Origin: Pontiella sulfatireligans
Lineage (GTDB): Bacteria > Verrucomicrobiota > Kiritimatiellia > Kiritimatiellales > Pontiellaceae
Assembly (NCBI RefSeq): GCF_900890705.1
Contig: NZ_CAAHFH010000001.1
Location: 1,054,001 to 1,118,000, forward strand
Length of the DNA stretch: 64,000 bases
Direction: 5' to 3'
In this document: positions 41,965 through 53,000 of the stretch, piece after piece
Position numbering within the stretch: the stretch's first letter is position 1
Layout of the letters: every line of letters begins with the position of its first letter
Notes under the pieces: generated by a model
The model's input: the letters and a program-made list of their open reading frames with translations, nothing else
Databases searched by the model: none
What the model was told of the DNA's origin: nothing
Program-made: the position numbers and the translations under genes

Positions 41965-44342
41965 GATTGTTCCCGTAGTGATCCATCGAAACGATATTGC
42001 CTACCCGCTTCGGTTTTAAATTCGAGCAGCTGTTCGCCGTATTTTAGTTTACAGGCTTCGCCCTGAAGAGACTTGATCGTGGCGGATTTCAACGTTCCAT
42101 TCGCCCAGTCGAGACCCACTTCAAAACCTCCGCGAGCGCGCAGGCCTTTCACGTTCCCATCCGCTAAAGAGGTCGGCAGAGCGGGAAGCAAGTGAATGGC
42201 TCCCGCATGGCTCTGCATGAACATTTCGGCGATGGACAAGGTATTGCCCAGATTCGCGTCGGTTTCCCACATTTCCCGCCGCAGCCCCTGCACGCTGGTG
42301 GAGAACAGGTTTGGATAGGAACTGCTGCCGATCATATATCGAAGGATGTCGTAGGCTTTGTCGCCTTCCAGCAAACGAACATAACTCTGAACAATCCACG
42401 CCGTGTTGCCACGAAATACCGGGGTAATGGCGCTTCCGTTTTCAACGCGGAAATCAAGCGACTTAAGGGCGGCCGCCGCCAGCTCCGGAGTTTCCGAAGG
42501 TGTAATCAGATCGGCCTCGCATGCTCCCCAGAGATGGGAACAATGTTTATGCCCCGGTTGCTGCTCCGTAAACGGTTCAGCCCATTCCATCAGACGGCCG
42601 TCGCGGCCGATTTGCATGGGTTGCAACTGAACCTGCAACTCTTCCAGTTTTTTGCGGAACGGTTCATCAACACCCAAAACGTTGCTCGCTTCGATGCAGT
42701 TACTGAACAGGTCCGCGATCATTTGCATATCCATGGTCGGGCCCATCGATATGGAAGCGGCCTGGCCATTCTCAGCAATAAAGGTGTTTTCCGGAGAACA
42801 GGCAGGGCCTGATACCAGATAACCGCTCTTCGGACTTTCCACGAGATAGTCGACAAAAAAATCAGCGGCTTCTTTCATGATCGGATAGCTCTTCTGGGCC
42901 AGATATTCTCGATCCCCGCCAAAGAGATAATACTGCCACATTTGGTGCGCCCCCCAGGCCGGGGTCAGCACCCACATGCCATGGGTTGCCCTGCCGACTG
43001 CAGCAGAAAAACGCCACGCATCTGTTGCGTGGTGCGCAACAAAACCGTCGCAGTCATAAGTAACTTTTGCCGAGATTCGGCCTTTCGGGCGCAACTCGTC
43101 AATCAGATCGAAAAATGGTTCATTGCATTCGCCGAGATTGCAAACCTGCGCGGGCCAATAGTTCATCGGAATGTTAATGTTGGTGTGGTAATCCGCATTG
43201 TACGACGGGTCAATTTGATGCACCCACTTTCCCCAGAGATTAATCGCCTGCGTTCCCGGACGGGAGCAGCTGATCAGAATATAGCGGCCAAAATGAAAGT
43301 AGAGTTCAACCAGTCCGGGAACATCGGTTCCTTGCCGGTAGGCCTCCAGCTGCTGATCTGTTGGCATCTCCCCGATCCTAGCCATTTTAAGACCCCGCAC
43401 CTGCTTCTTATAAACCAGATTCAGTTCCACCCTTCGGAATAACCGCTGGTGTTCCGCCACATGGTCCTTCAAAAGCGCGGCATAGGCTTTATCCTTAATC
43501 GCGGCCAGTTGCTTTTCGCAAACGGCATGCGGATCCTCACCATGGTAATCCGTCCCTGCAACAATTCTCAGCTCAACGCTGTCCGCATGCTCGACACGAA
43601 TGCCATCGGGCCGCTTCGACAGACGGCCGCCCGTTGCCATGAACTGAATCTGCGCTTCGTAGATCACCCCGCCGGACAGGTCATTTCCTTTGTCGGTTGC
43701 CTGTCCTGAGATCACCAATCGGTTGTTGGAGACTGCTTCAATCGTTGCCTGTTCCCGCTTATACGCCGCATCAAAATTTAGACGGCCGGGTTTGTCGCAC
43801 GTCAAACGCACGATAATGGCCTGATCGACTGGGCTGGAAAAAAGTTCGCGAGTATAGGTGGCATCACCCATTTTGAAGGAAACGTTGCTGACAGCCCGAT
43901 CGAGATCCAATTCGCGGCGATATTCCGTGGCCTCGAGTGCTCGGTCGCCATAGTCAAAAATCAGATTCAGGCCGCCCAGCGTCTGATAGGTTTGCACCCC
44001 ATGAGCATGATGCGGGGTCATCATTTTTTCATGCACCAGCTCCTGCGCCTTTTTATATTTGCCCTCAAAAAGAAGTTTCCGCACTTCGGGGAGCGCCTCC
44101 GCCCCGCCTGGATTATCCTTATCCTCCGGATGTCCGCTCCAGACGGTGTCTTCATTCAGCTGTATGATCTCGCGCCGAACGCCGCCCTGGTTCGTGGCCA
44201 GCAACCGGCCGTTCCCAATCGGAAGGCTTTCCACCCACTCCTGGGCGGGATGTTGGTACCACAGTTTAAGATCAGTAGATGTACCTGCATGCGACAAAGC
44301 TGCGCAGATCACTGCTAACACAATAATGCAGATGTTCTTCAT
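41961..44342 (-). CDS. GH95 alpha-L-fucosidase / alpha-L-galactosidase family enzyme
   Basis: Secreted GH95 enzyme of 793 residues, which by family removes alpha-1,2-linked L-fucose or alpha-L-galactose by inversion. The signal peptide ends near A19. The N-terminal beta domain shows LWYQHPAQEWVESLPIGNG and IIQLNEDTVWSGHP. The helical barrel carries the catalytic asparagine/aspartate region DYHTNINIPMNYWP and the acid region VSGPACSPEN. The C-terminal beta domain ends in RGGFEVGLDWANG. A paralogue lies 3 bases upstream, so the pair arose by duplication; overall layout is the same but they diverge throughout. It overlaps the following sulfatase by 4 bases. Confidence 0.94.
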   Translation of the reverse strand: MKNICIIVLAVICAALSHAGTSTDLKLWYQHPAQEWVESLPIGNGRLLATNQGGVRREIIQLNEDTVWSGHPEDKDNPGGAEALPEVRKLLFEGKYKKAQELVHEKMMTPHHAHGVQTYQTLGGLNLIFDYGDRALEATEYRRELDLDRAVSNVSFKMGDATYTRELFSSPVDQAIIVRLTCDKPGRLNFDAAYKREQATIEAVSNNRLVISGQATDKGNDLSGGVIYEAQIQFMATGGRLSKRPDGIRVEHADSVELRIVAGTDYHGEDPHAVCEKQLAAIKDKAYAALLKDHVAEHQRLFRRVELNLVYKKQVRGLKMARIGEMPTDQQLEAYRQGTDVPGLVELYFHFGRYILISCSRPGTQAINLWGKWVHQIDPSYNADYHTNINIPMNYWPAQVCNLGECNEPFFDLIDELRPKGRISAKVTYDCDGFVAHHATDAWRFSAAVGRATHGMWVLTPAWGAHQMWQYYLFGGDREYLAQKSYPIMKEAADFFVDYLVESPKSGYLVSGPACSPENTFIAENGQAASISMGPTMDMQMIADLFSNCIEASNVLGVDEPFRKKLEELQVQLQPMQIGRDGRLMEWAEPFTEQQPGHKHCSHLWGACEADLITPSETPELAAAALKSLDFRVENGSAITPVFRGNTAWIVQSYVRLLEGDKAYDILRYMIGSSSYPNLFSTSVQGLRREMWETDANLGNTLSIAEMFMQSHAGAIHLLPALPTSLADGNVKGLRARGGFEVGLDWANGTLKSATIKSLQGEACKLKYGEQLLEFKTEAGRQYRFDGSLREQS

Positions 44343-44345
44343 ATT

Positions 44346-46679
44346 TTAATTCTGCTCCAAAGTCTCACTGAATACATATTCCTGTCCTGCTTCCGTTTCA
44401 AAATCGATCTGTTGGTTCCCGAGCTTCAACCTGCAATGATTTCCTCTTAGCGAGATGATAACAGCACGCTTCAGCTTCCCGTTTTTCCAATCTATGGAAA
44501 CCTCAAAACCGCCTCGGGCCACCAGCCCACTCACACTGCCGTCCGGCAAGGCCAAAGGCAGCGCCGGCAGCAGATTGATGGTGCCGTCGTGGCTTTGAAG
44601 CATCATTTCCGCAATGGCGGAGGTTGCTCCAAAGTTGACGTCGGTCTCAAACATTTCGCGGGTGCGGCCCCGTTCACCCACAGCAAAGAGATTATCCCAC
44701 GAGCTGTTCGACAGAATGTGCTTAAGCAGCCCGTAGGATTTTTCACCGTCGAGCAAGCGCGTGTAGGCACACATCACCCAGGCGGCAATGCCCTGATACT
44801 CCGGCGAATCGGCCGCTCCGTGTTCAACGCGGACTTCAAGCGATTTACGTGCAGCCTCGAACAGCTCCGGTGTGTTTTCGGTAATCTGGTTTCCCGGACA
44901 GACGGCCCACAGATGAGAAATGTGGCGATGCCCCTTATTGCCCTCTTCATAGGGCTCGGCCCACTCCAGCAAACGGCCGTCCTCGCCAATCTGCATCGGC
45001 ATCAGGCGCGCACGCAGTTTAACGAGTTTCTTGCGGAAAAAGCGGTCTTTGCCCAGCAGCTTGCTTGCGACAATCGTGTTGTCAAATAAATCAGTGATGA
45101 GCTGCGTATCCATGGCCGGTGCCATGGAGATGGAAACCGACTTCCCAGTCTTCGGATCTTTGTAGCGGTTTTCCGGGGAGGTAGAGGGACCGGAAACCAT
45201 GTAGCCGGTCTTTGGATGCTCAACCAGATAATCGGCCATAAACTCGCAGGCCTCTTTCATGATTGGATAGCTGCGGTTTCGGAGGTATTCCTTGTCGCCG
45301 CCAAACAGGTAGTGCTCCCAAAGGTGGTTGCACATCCAAGCTGGGGCCATCGGCCAAATGCCGTATGGAGCGTTCCCAATGGAGCTGGTGAAGAGCCACG
45401 CGTCGGTCGCATAGTTCGCGGTGAAACCGCCGCAGTTGTACATTTCTTTGGCGGTGATGCGGCCACGCGGACGGAGGTTGTCGAGCAAGTCGAAAAACGG
45501 TTCATGGCATTCGGACAGGTTGCACATTTCAGCCAGCCAATAGTTCATCTGAATATTAATGTTGATGTGGTAATCCGCATCGTAAGCGGGTTCAAGGCCA
45601 TTGACCCATTTGCCCCACAGGTTGATGCACATGGAGTCGGGCCGGGATGCGCTGATGAGAAGGTACCGCCCAAACTGGAAATAAAGCGAAACCAGAGAGG
45701 GATCCTTCGCTCCTCCCCTGAAGGCCTCCAGGCGTTTGTCCGTCGGCAGCCCCGGAGGTGCTCCTAAATTAAGATCAACGCGATTGAACAGCCGCTGATG
45801 TTCGGAAACGTGATCATTGCGCAGCTCGGTATAGCTTTTGGCAACGGCGGCGGAGAGTTGCTTCTCGCAGACGGCGGCAGGATCTTCGCCGCGATAGTTG
45901 GTCGAAGTAACCAATCGCAAAGTAACAGCGTCGGCGCCTTCAACACGGATACCGTTTTTACTTTCGTTCAGCGTTCCGTTTTCGGCAGAAACCTGAAGAC
46001 GTGTTTCATAGTCCACACCGATCCAACCGGGGTTGGTTTTCGGCTTGGCAACACCGGTTATGGAAAGCTGATCGGGCGCCAGCCGCTTGATGTCACCGCG
46101 TGGACGGGCCAGCTCGGCATCGAAGGAAAGAGCGCCGGCTTTGTCGCTGCTCAGTCGAACGACCAATGCTTGATCGACCGGGCTAACGAAAACTTCGCGC
46201 GTGAAGTTCGTTCCGTCCACATTATAGCTGACGGAGGCAATGGCGGTTCTGAGATCGAGTTCGCGGCGGTAGCCGGTGGCTTTGCCGTCGTGGCGGAAGT
46301 TCAGTTTGAGGTCGCCGGAGGTTTGGTAGGTGCTCATGCCCATGGAGAGCACCAGGCCCTGCATCCGCTCCTGCATCAGCTTCTCGCCTTCAACGTTGCG
46401 ACCTTCGAAAAAGAGACGGCGAACCTCGCCCAGATGTTTGTATGCGCCCGGTTTGTCGCGTTGAACGGGCTGACCCGTCCACATGGTATCGTCATTGAGT
46501 TGGATGGTCTCTTTGGCAATGCCACCCTGAACAACAGCCATCAGGCGCCCATTTCCCAGAGGCAGCCCGCCAGTCCACTCTTCGGCGGGTGCGTCGTACC
46601 AAAGCTTCAGGTCTCCGCCGCTGGCCGAGAGCCCCAGGGCGGATGTAAGAATGGCAAAAGCTATCCTTAAGTTGGCCAT
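44346..46679 (-). CDS. GH95 alpha-L-fucosidase / alpha-L-galactosidase family enzyme
   Basis: Second GH95 enzyme, 777 residues, a tandem paralogue of the gene below. Signal peptide (about 1-20); LWYDAPAEEWTGGLPLGNG and IQLNDDTMWTGQP in the N-terminal domain; DYHININIQMNYWLAEMCN and VSGPSTSPENRY in the helical barrel; RGGFEVSIDWKNG at the C-terminus. The P-to-L change (MNYWP to MNYWL) next to the catalytic asparagines differs from the sister enzyme and could shift specificity between fucose and galactose; this is speculation. It begins 2 bases after the preceding sulfatase stop and is 3 bases from its paralogue, so all belong to one transcript. Confidence 0.94.
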   Translation of the reverse strand: MANLRIAFAILTSALGLSASGGDLKLWYDAPAEEWTGGLPLGNGRLMAVVQGGIAKETIQLNDDTMWTGQPVQRDKPGAYKHLGEVRRLFFEGRNVEGEKLMQERMQGLVLSMGMSTYQTSGDLKLNFRHDGKATGYRRELDLRTAIASVSYNVDGTNFTREVFVSPVDQALVVRLSSDKAGALSFDAELARPRGDIKRLAPDQLSITGVAKPKTNPGWIGVDYETRLQVSAENGTLNESKNGIRVEGADAVTLRLVTSTNYRGEDPAAVCEKQLSAAVAKSYTELRNDHVSEHQRLFNRVDLNLGAPPGLPTDKRLEAFRGGAKDPSLVSLYFQFGRYLLISASRPDSMCINLWGKWVNGLEPAYDADYHININIQMNYWLAEMCNLSECHEPFFDLLDNLRPRGRITAKEMYNCGGFTANYATDAWLFTSSIGNAPYGIWPMAPAWMCNHLWEHYLFGGDKEYLRNRSYPIMKEACEFMADYLVEHPKTGYMVSGPSTSPENRYKDPKTGKSVSISMAPAMDTQLITDLFDNTIVASKLLGKDRFFRKKLVKLRARLMPMQIGEDGRLLEWAEPYEEGNKGHRHISHLWAVCPGNQITENTPELFEAARKSLEVRVEHGAADSPEYQGIAAWVMCAYTRLLDGEKSYGLLKHILSNSSWDNLFAVGERGRTREMFETDVNFGATSAIAEMMLQSHDGTINLLPALPLALPDGSVSGLVARGGFEVSIDWKNGKLKRAVIISLRGNHCRLKLGNQQIDFETEAGQEYVFSETLEQN

Positions 46680-46681
46680 GC

Positions 46682-48139
46682 CTATTTACCCATTTTCTTT
46701 TCCGGCTTTTTATTCCGCCATTTGCTCTGGCTGTTGCTGACGGGATCCTTTTCGGCGTCCGTAATGGGCAGCTGAGCGGCAAGCTCCTTCTTCACCGCTT
46801 CGTACTCCGGATGACTCGCAAGGTTGGTGAAGTTTTTCGGATCATTGAGCTGGTCGTAGAGCTCCTCATCGCCTTTTTCATAACAGATGTAACGCCACTT
46901 GTCGGTGCGTACGGCGTGATTTTTGTAGCCGTGCGTGATGATGACGGCGCGACCGGTTTCCTGTTGCGGATTCTTCAGCAACGGCACAAGGCTTTCGCCG
47001 GACAGCTTTTCAATCGGCTCGAAACCGCACAGCTCGTTCAGCGTCGGATAGATGTCGAGCAGGCTGACGGGCTGAGCGCAGGACTTACCAATCTGGGCCA
47101 CGCCGGGCGCGACTATGATGAACGGTACGCGGGTGGTCTGCTCCCACAGCGCAAATTTCTCCCAATGCTGTTTCTGCCCGAGGTGATAGCCATGATCCGC
47201 CCAAAGTACGACAACGGTGTTGTCGGCCATCGGGCTTTTCTCCAGCGCGTCGAGCAGGCGGCCGACCATGTCGTCGGTAAAGCTGACGGAGGCGTTGTAG
47301 CCGCGCACAAAGCTTTCCCATTGATCGTGTTCCAAAAGCCACTGGTGCCATTTCGTCTTCAGCTTGTTTTTTCCGGCATCCGGAATGTCGTCGAGATCGT
47401 CCGCGCGGATTTCAGGCAACTCGATCTCATTGAGCGGATGCATGTCGAAATATTTTTTTGGCGTATACCACGGAATGTGCGGGCGGTAGATACCGCAGGC
47501 AAGGAAGAGCGGCTTGTCGTGATTTTTGGAAAGCTGTTCACTTGCCCAAGCCACAACCTGGGCGTCCGCCATGTCGTCGGGCTCACAATCCAGTTCCGCC
47601 CAGTCGAAGCGGCCACCATAGAAACTGGTACTGCTGTGCACCGCGCGTTTTTCGGGCGGCAGAACTTCGTAGGGCATCTGCTTTTCCTTGCTCGGAAAAT
47701 ATTCGTCCCACGGTTCTGGATCCATGTATCCGGTATAACCGCCTTCACTGAGCGACGCTGCATGGTAGATCTTTCCGCCCCCCATCGTCTTGTAACCGTT
47801 GGCTCGAAAATAATCGGGGATCGTCACCCAATCCTTCATTCTCGTGTTTTCCCGCCAGTCCTGAGCATTCAGATAAACGCCAGATACCGAAGGAGCGAGG
47901 CCGCTGATGACCGAAGCGCGCGACGGATTGCAGGCGGGTGCGGCGCAATGCGCATTTTGAAACAGTACGCCCATTTTTGCGAACCGTTCCAGATTCGGCG
48001 TGTGCACCGTCGTTTCCCGGTTGTCCATGATGTGCGGCGACGTGTTCAAGTCGTCAATCGCGATAAACAGCACGTTGGGACGAGAAGCGGCAAAACTTGA
48101 AACGGTGGCTAGCACCCCCATGAGTAAAATCTTCTTCAT
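46682..48139 (-). CDS. Sulfatase, iduronate-2-sulfatase-like (family S1)
   Basis: Secreted sulfatase of 485 residues of the subfamily typified by iduronate-2-sulfatase: FIAIDDLNTSPHIMDN replaces the usual DDxGYGD, CNPSR carries the FGly residue C70, GGGKIYH replaces GKWH and LWADHGYHLG holds the distal metal ligands. Signal peptide to about A18, AAGGGA ribosome site. In related marine bacteria members act on varied sulfated sugars, so uronate specificity should not be assumed. Its start overlaps the stop of the GH110-like gene by 4 bases (ATGA). A similar enzyme is encoded at 61868-63355. Confidence 0.94.
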   Translation of the reverse strand: MKKILLMGVLATVSSFAASRPNVLFIAIDDLNTSPHIMDNRETTVHTPNLERFAKMGVLFQNAHCAAPACNPSRASVISGLAPSVSGVYLNAQDWRENTRMKDWVTIPDYFRANGYKTMGGGKIYHAASLSEGGYTGYMDPEPWDEYFPSKEKQMPYEVLPPEKRAVHSSTSFYGGRFDWAELDCEPDDMADAQVVAWASEQLSKNHDKPLFLACGIYRPHIPWYTPKKYFDMHPLNEIELPEIRADDLDDIPDAGKNKLKTKWHQWLLEHDQWESFVRGYNASVSFTDDMVGRLLDALEKSPMADNTVVVLWADHGYHLGQKQHWEKFALWEQTTRVPFIIVAPGVAQIGKSCAQPVSLLDIYPTLNELCGFEPIEKLSGESLVPLLKNPQQETGRAVIITHGYKNHAVRTDKWRYICYEKGDEELYDQLNDPKNFTNLASHPEYEAVKKELAAQLPITDAEKDPVSNSQSKWRNKKPEKKMGK

Positions 48140-49938
48140 TCGATTCCCTTGTTATTTTTCATCTTCACGTTGGAGGAGTCCTTCTGCTCTACTCGGATGG
48201 GCCAAATGAATCCGTTGAACAGGTTGTCTTCGATCGTCACGTCTTTGCAGTAGTCGAGGTCGATAGCGGGCTGCTCGGAGCCGGTCGGATAGGTTTTATT
48301 CAGCTCGATAATATTACCCGTCAATACGAGGCCCTTCACGGATTTTGCGTGGGCCAGCAGGCCGTTATAGCTCTTGAGCCTGTTATTCGTAAAGCGGATG
48401 TTCCTGTGGTACTGGTCGTCGCCAAGGCGCTGCTCGTCGGAGAGCATTGGCGAGGCGTAGAGCGGATATCCTTCTCCCGTGCCGTAGCCGATGTTTTCAA
48501 AGGTGTTGTTGTTGATGGTCACATCGCGCACGCCGCCGGATTCATACCAGCTCTTGTTATCGCCTTCGATCAGAATGCCATGCATTTGCGAGGAAAAAAC
48601 ATTGCCTTCAATCAACACCTTGCCTTTGGTCGAAATCAGCGCACTGCGGGCGCGGTTGTTGCGGATAATATTATTTTTCATCACCACGTCAGGATACCAC
48701 GTGAGGTTTTCCATCGATAGCAGGCCTTTCGGCAGGGACTCTGGAACTTCGGCAACCGTGATCAGCAACTGCTCTTCATCAAGAACCTTAACATCGGTGA
48801 CCGTTGTTTCATAAATAGGGAGTACAGTTTCACGGGAAGTAATCATTACCCGGTCGCCCGGTTCCGCGAAGACCAGCCCCATTTGCTGGCGGTGGCTGAT
48901 TGCACAGAGAAACGTGTTGCTGCCCTTGTATTCATTAATCTTAATATAAGCGCCGTGGACATTGATGCCGTCGTCGGCCATATGCTCAAGCCGGCAGTTT
49001 TCCAGCTTGATCAATCCTTTGCACCCCAGAAAATGAGTGGCATCGGCACGGGTAGCCAAGATGCGCCCTTCGGCCGCAGTTACAATAAAGCCGTTGAGAT
49101 GAACATTCTCGGCGCGTTCAGCGATAAGCGCCATGCCACCGCCGGTATGAACCGTCACATTCTCAATATAGGTGTCTTTAGAACGGTCGATATGTATGGC
49201 CTGCGCCAGACGGTTCGTCGGTCCATTTCCATAGGTACAGAGCACAGCCCCGACCGGAGGCGCCACCTTGGTTGCATCCTTCAGCTCAACCCGGTTTTCA
49301 CCAACCTTTTTAGCCTTATGCGATTTCCGCTTTAACGCATACCTTTTTGTCTGCCAGTACGGTGCACCGGTATCTGGATCATAGGCAATATTCTGCCCGA
49401 GTTGATCCTGCCAACTATAGTGCCCTAGCCAAAGTTCGCTCCCTTTGATATCGAAGCCGTATTTCATGGGGCTGATTTCAGCAACAAATGAATTATTGCT
49501 TTCATCCCGCTCCACGACTTTGAGCTCGTGGTGGAATGGGGTATCCCAATCGATGGTAAAGTTTTTCAACGTCACCCCGGTGGACCCCTCCAGTGTAATC
49601 GGGCAGAGCCGGCCGTGAAATACGAAAGTCGATCCGCCGCCGTCCAAGGTCAGCCCTTCCATTCCAAAGATGGGAAAGGCCATGCGCTTGAGGCTGTTGT
49701 CGTGGTTGGTGACCGCCCGGTATTTTTCCAGCGCGTTCTCCGGCCGAAACTCGTAGCGGCCTTTCGGGAAATAGAGCGTGACGTCCTTTTTTCCTATCAG
49801 TGACTCAATTAACCGGTTGGCCTCTAGCGAGACATCCTTGCCCGGAACAATTCCATGATCGGCCACGTTGATGACTTCCGCACCAGCAAATCCCGCAACA
49901 AACCAAAATACAGATAGTATAAACAACGACCGTTTCAT
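48136..49938 (-). CDS. GH110-like parallel beta-helix galactosidase
   Basis: Secreted right-handed beta-helix protein of 600 residues resembling GH110 exo-alpha-1,3-galactosidases. ATG 49938 has AAAGGGAG upstream and gives a signal peptide to about A19; the longer frame to 49992 is not favoured. Features include NVADHGIVPGKD, LYFPKGRYEF, GLTLDGGGSTFVFHG, the CRLEHMADDGINVHGAY motif (the DGxNVHG segment typical of GH110) and repeated helix rungs (VIEGNVFSS-like, DVTINNNTFENIG, VTIEDNLFNGF). GH110 enzymes act on terminal alpha-1,3-galactose, including in carrageenan-type or host glycans. It is coupled to the iduronate-2-sulfatase-like gene. A plain pectate-lyase-like role is less likely but not excluded. 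Confidence 0.8.
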   Translation of the reverse strand: MKRSLFILSVFWFVAGFAGAEVINVADHGIVPGKDVSLEANRLIESLIGKKDVTLYFPKGRYEFRPENALEKYRAVTNHDNSLKRMAFPIFGMEGLTLDGGGSTFVFHGRLCPITLEGSTGVTLKNFTIDWDTPFHHELKVVERDESNNSFVAEISPMKYGFDIKGSELWLGHYSWQDQLGQNIAYDPDTGAPYWQTKRYALKRKSHKAKKVGENRVELKDATKVAPPVGAVLCTYGNGPTNRLAQAIHIDRSKDTYIENVTVHTGGGMALIAERAENVHLNGFIVTAAEGRILATRADATHFLGCKGLIKLENCRLEHMADDGINVHGAYIKINEYKGSNTFLCAISHRQQMGLVFAEPGDRVMITSRETVLPIYETTVTDVKVLDEEQLLITVAEVPESLPKGLLSMENLTWYPDVVMKNNIIRNNRARSALISTKGKVLIEGNVFSSQMHGILIEGDNKSWYESGGVRDVTINNNTFENIGYGTGEGYPLYASPMLSDEQRLGDDQYHRNIRFTNNRLKSYNGLLAHAKSVKGLVLTGNIIELNKTYPTGSEQPAIDLDYCKDVTIEDNLFNGFIWPIRVEQKDSSNVKMKNNKGIE

Positions 49939-50082
49939 CTTACTCCCTTTTGTAGGAACACCTTGTTTCATGATGTCGCGACTCATATACAAATATACAA
50001 GGTAAAACCCGGCAACGAAACAGATGGGCCACCTTTTCAGAGGCTATCATTTTCCCCAAAGCGCTATGACCTCATCAATCTG
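49939..50082. promoter_or_regulatory. Gap between GH2 and GH110-like genes, possible internal promoter
   Basis: At 144 bases this is the largest gap within the hydrolase run from 31857 to 61351. It contains an AT-rich stretch (about 49985-50000) that could hold a minus-strand promoter for the GH110/sulfatase/GH95 genes. I see no clear terminator for the GH2 gene and no ORF. Confidence 0.25.
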
Positions 50083-53000
50083 CTACTTCACCGTAAGCTC
50101 ATCAACGCTAAGCTCCGTATCTTCAACCGGTGAAATGCGGATATAATTCGCCCCTGCTTGGAGAACGGTCTTTATTTTAACAACAGCCCATTTTTTACGA
50201 TATTTCCCCGTTGTTGAAAGAACGAGTTGCTCTTCCCGCCCATTAACGGTCAGCGTTGCTCGTTGCTCTTTATTCGGCGTTCCGGCGGCACTGTAACGAA
50301 TGACTAGGTCAAACTCGCCTTCCGCACGGTCATTTTCAAAATACCATTCGATGAAGCCCGAGCCCGCAGATGCTTCATTGAACTCAACGAATCCCTTTCC
50401 GTTAAAGCCCGAGCCCTCTTTGCTGATTTTTGCATTCTCGAACCTTGCATCCTCAGCCTGTTCCCCAGCAGCCACAGCCACCCCTTCGACAGCATGAAAG
50501 GAAAACCCTTCATTCTGGCCAAACCGTTCTTCCATCAGATGTATTGGCTTTCCATTAAGGACAAACAGTGCCTTGACGGTTGTGCCCAGAGAGACCTCGA
50601 ACGGCTCATCATATAGAGAGGATTCCTTTCCCGGCTCACTGCCATCCGTCGTGTAAAATACCTGAACATCAGACTGCGGCAGTCCGCCACGCAGGACGAG
50701 CAGCTTGGTGTCGATAGTGACTTTGCTGGAAGTCACCTGTCTTTTTTCGCCGAGAATGCTGCTGGCGAGCAGTGCAACATCGCCTTCCGCATCTGTTGAT
50801 TCAATATAGGCGCGTGTCAGCCCAAAGAACCCAATTCGGCTTTCGGCTTCGAAATATTTCTCCACATCCAACGGACTGCCGTTATCCAAAGCCCGAACCT
50901 TGCCGGAACCAATCACATGGAAATAGGTGCGGTTTTCTCCATACGGATAGAACGTACCCGTATCGTCCACAGAAGCCACCCGCACCTGCACAATATCCCG
51001 CGCGGCATCGGCCAAAGGTTCGCCATCGACCGACAACTGAATCTGAGCCGGCGCTTTCGCAGTGCGCATAATGTCTTCCTGGACCGCAGCTCCGTCTACA
51101 TAACCGACTGCACTCAACTCTCCCGGCTTCCAACCGACCATCCACTCACACTGCATGTCCGTATGGCGCTTCCCCGGTTCCTGCTTTCCAAGAGACCTTC
51201 CGTTCAAAAACAGCTCCACTTCGTCGCAGTTCGAATAAACCCAGACCGGAACCTCAATGCCCGGTATCAGCGTCGGATGCGACCAATGAGGAAGGATATG
51301 GATCATCGGTTCAATCGCCCATTGGCTCTGGTAGAGGTAATACAGATCCTTCTCAAAATTAGCCATGTCGATGGCGCCGCCGGAGAAGGACTTGAACGGC
51401 CAACCCCCATGATAACGTGCTTCGCCGAGATAATCGGAGCCCGTCCAGCGGAAGGATCCCGCAAACTCAGGAATGTCGCGAAGCTTCTGAATGTTGTGCC
51501 GTACGGTCACGCTGATCGACGAGTTGTCGTAGTCCGATCGCAGGGTCTGTCGTGCATGGGTTCGCTCCGATCCATCCGTCCAATCATAGGTAAAGATTTC
51601 ACTCATGGTCAGATTGGGATAGTAGTGGGCGGTTCGCCGTCCTTTCTTTCCCTCATAGGTATCCCTGTACCACATTTGAGTGCGGTAAAATCCACGGTTG
51701 TGCCAAGTGTGCGGATTCTCGGTTCCTATGAAAACCTTCCCGCCCGTATCCAGGTCATCAAAAAAGTTTTTGGCCTCACTACCGCCATTCACGCCATAGA
51801 CATCCATTTCCTGCGGCTCGCAATTTCCAGACGTTACCGGGCGGGTGTCATCCAACTGATGGCAGAGCTCGACCATTTCTTTGCCAACCTCTCCATGTGT
51901 CTCGTTTCCAACGCTGTAGATCACAACCGACGGATGATTGCGGTCGCGCCGGATCAGGTCGGACAGGTCGCGCTTCCACCATGTATCGAAAGCATGCGCG
52001 CCATAGTCCTCATCGGCCTTTTTCAACCAGCCGTCAAAAAACTCATCCATTACCAGTATGCCGATTTCGTCGCACATATCATAAAACTGAGGCGTTTGCG
52101 CATTGTGCGCCGTACGAATGGCATTGCATCCCATATCCTTGAGTTGCTGAATTCTGTAACGCAGAATCTTGTCGGGCACTGCGGCACCCAACGCCCCTGC
52201 ATCCTGATGATTACAGACACCCTGCAATTTAACATTCTTGCCGTTAAGCCACATGCCGGTCTCCGGCTTCCACTGAACATTGCGCACACCAAAACGGGTT
52301 TCCACCATATCCATAATTTCGCGGCCGACCTTCAGCTGGGTCACCAGCGTGTGCAGGTTCGGTTCCTCAAGTGACCACAAAGCCGGATCCTGCAGACGGA
52401 TCTTTTGCTGGAACTTTTCCTGACGTCCCGACTTTAGTTTAAATGACTCGCTTTGGCTGGCCAGTACGGCACCAGAGGGACTCATGACCGTTGACACCAG
52501 CTCACCCGCCAATGTAGCCCGACCTTTATTAACGACCTCGGTATCTACCAATACGTCCTCGTTGTTTTCTGTACGGACAAAAATTACAGAGGTTGGAACA
52601 TGAACCTTTTCGCGGATATTGAGCCAGGTATTTGCATAGATACCGCTTCCAGTATACCAACGTGCAGAGGGTTGTTTATCGTTGTCCACCCGAACGGCAA
52701 TCGTGATGGTGGCCGACGAATTCACTTCATCGGAAATATCATAGCCGAACGAAACCCATCCGTAAGGTCTAAAACCCAGTTTTCGACCGTTCACCCAGAC
52801 CGTGCTGTTCATGAACACCCCATCAAAAGAGAGCTCAACATCCTTCCCCTTCCAATCATTGGAAACGGGAACGGTTTTTCGATACCAACCGATACCGGCC
52901 GGCAGATAACCGCATCGGTCAGTCATCGGGTTATCTTTGTCAAACTCCCCCTCAATGCTCCAGTCGTGCGGCAGATAAAGCGTTCGCCAACCCGCGTCAT

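Noticed and set aside
46811..48100. 429-codon plus-strand frame
   Set aside because: Antisense to the iduronate-2-sulfatase-like gene; arises from codon bias of the real gene.
50917..52374. 485-codon plus-strand frame
   Set aside because: Antisense to the GH2 gene, with no protein-family features.
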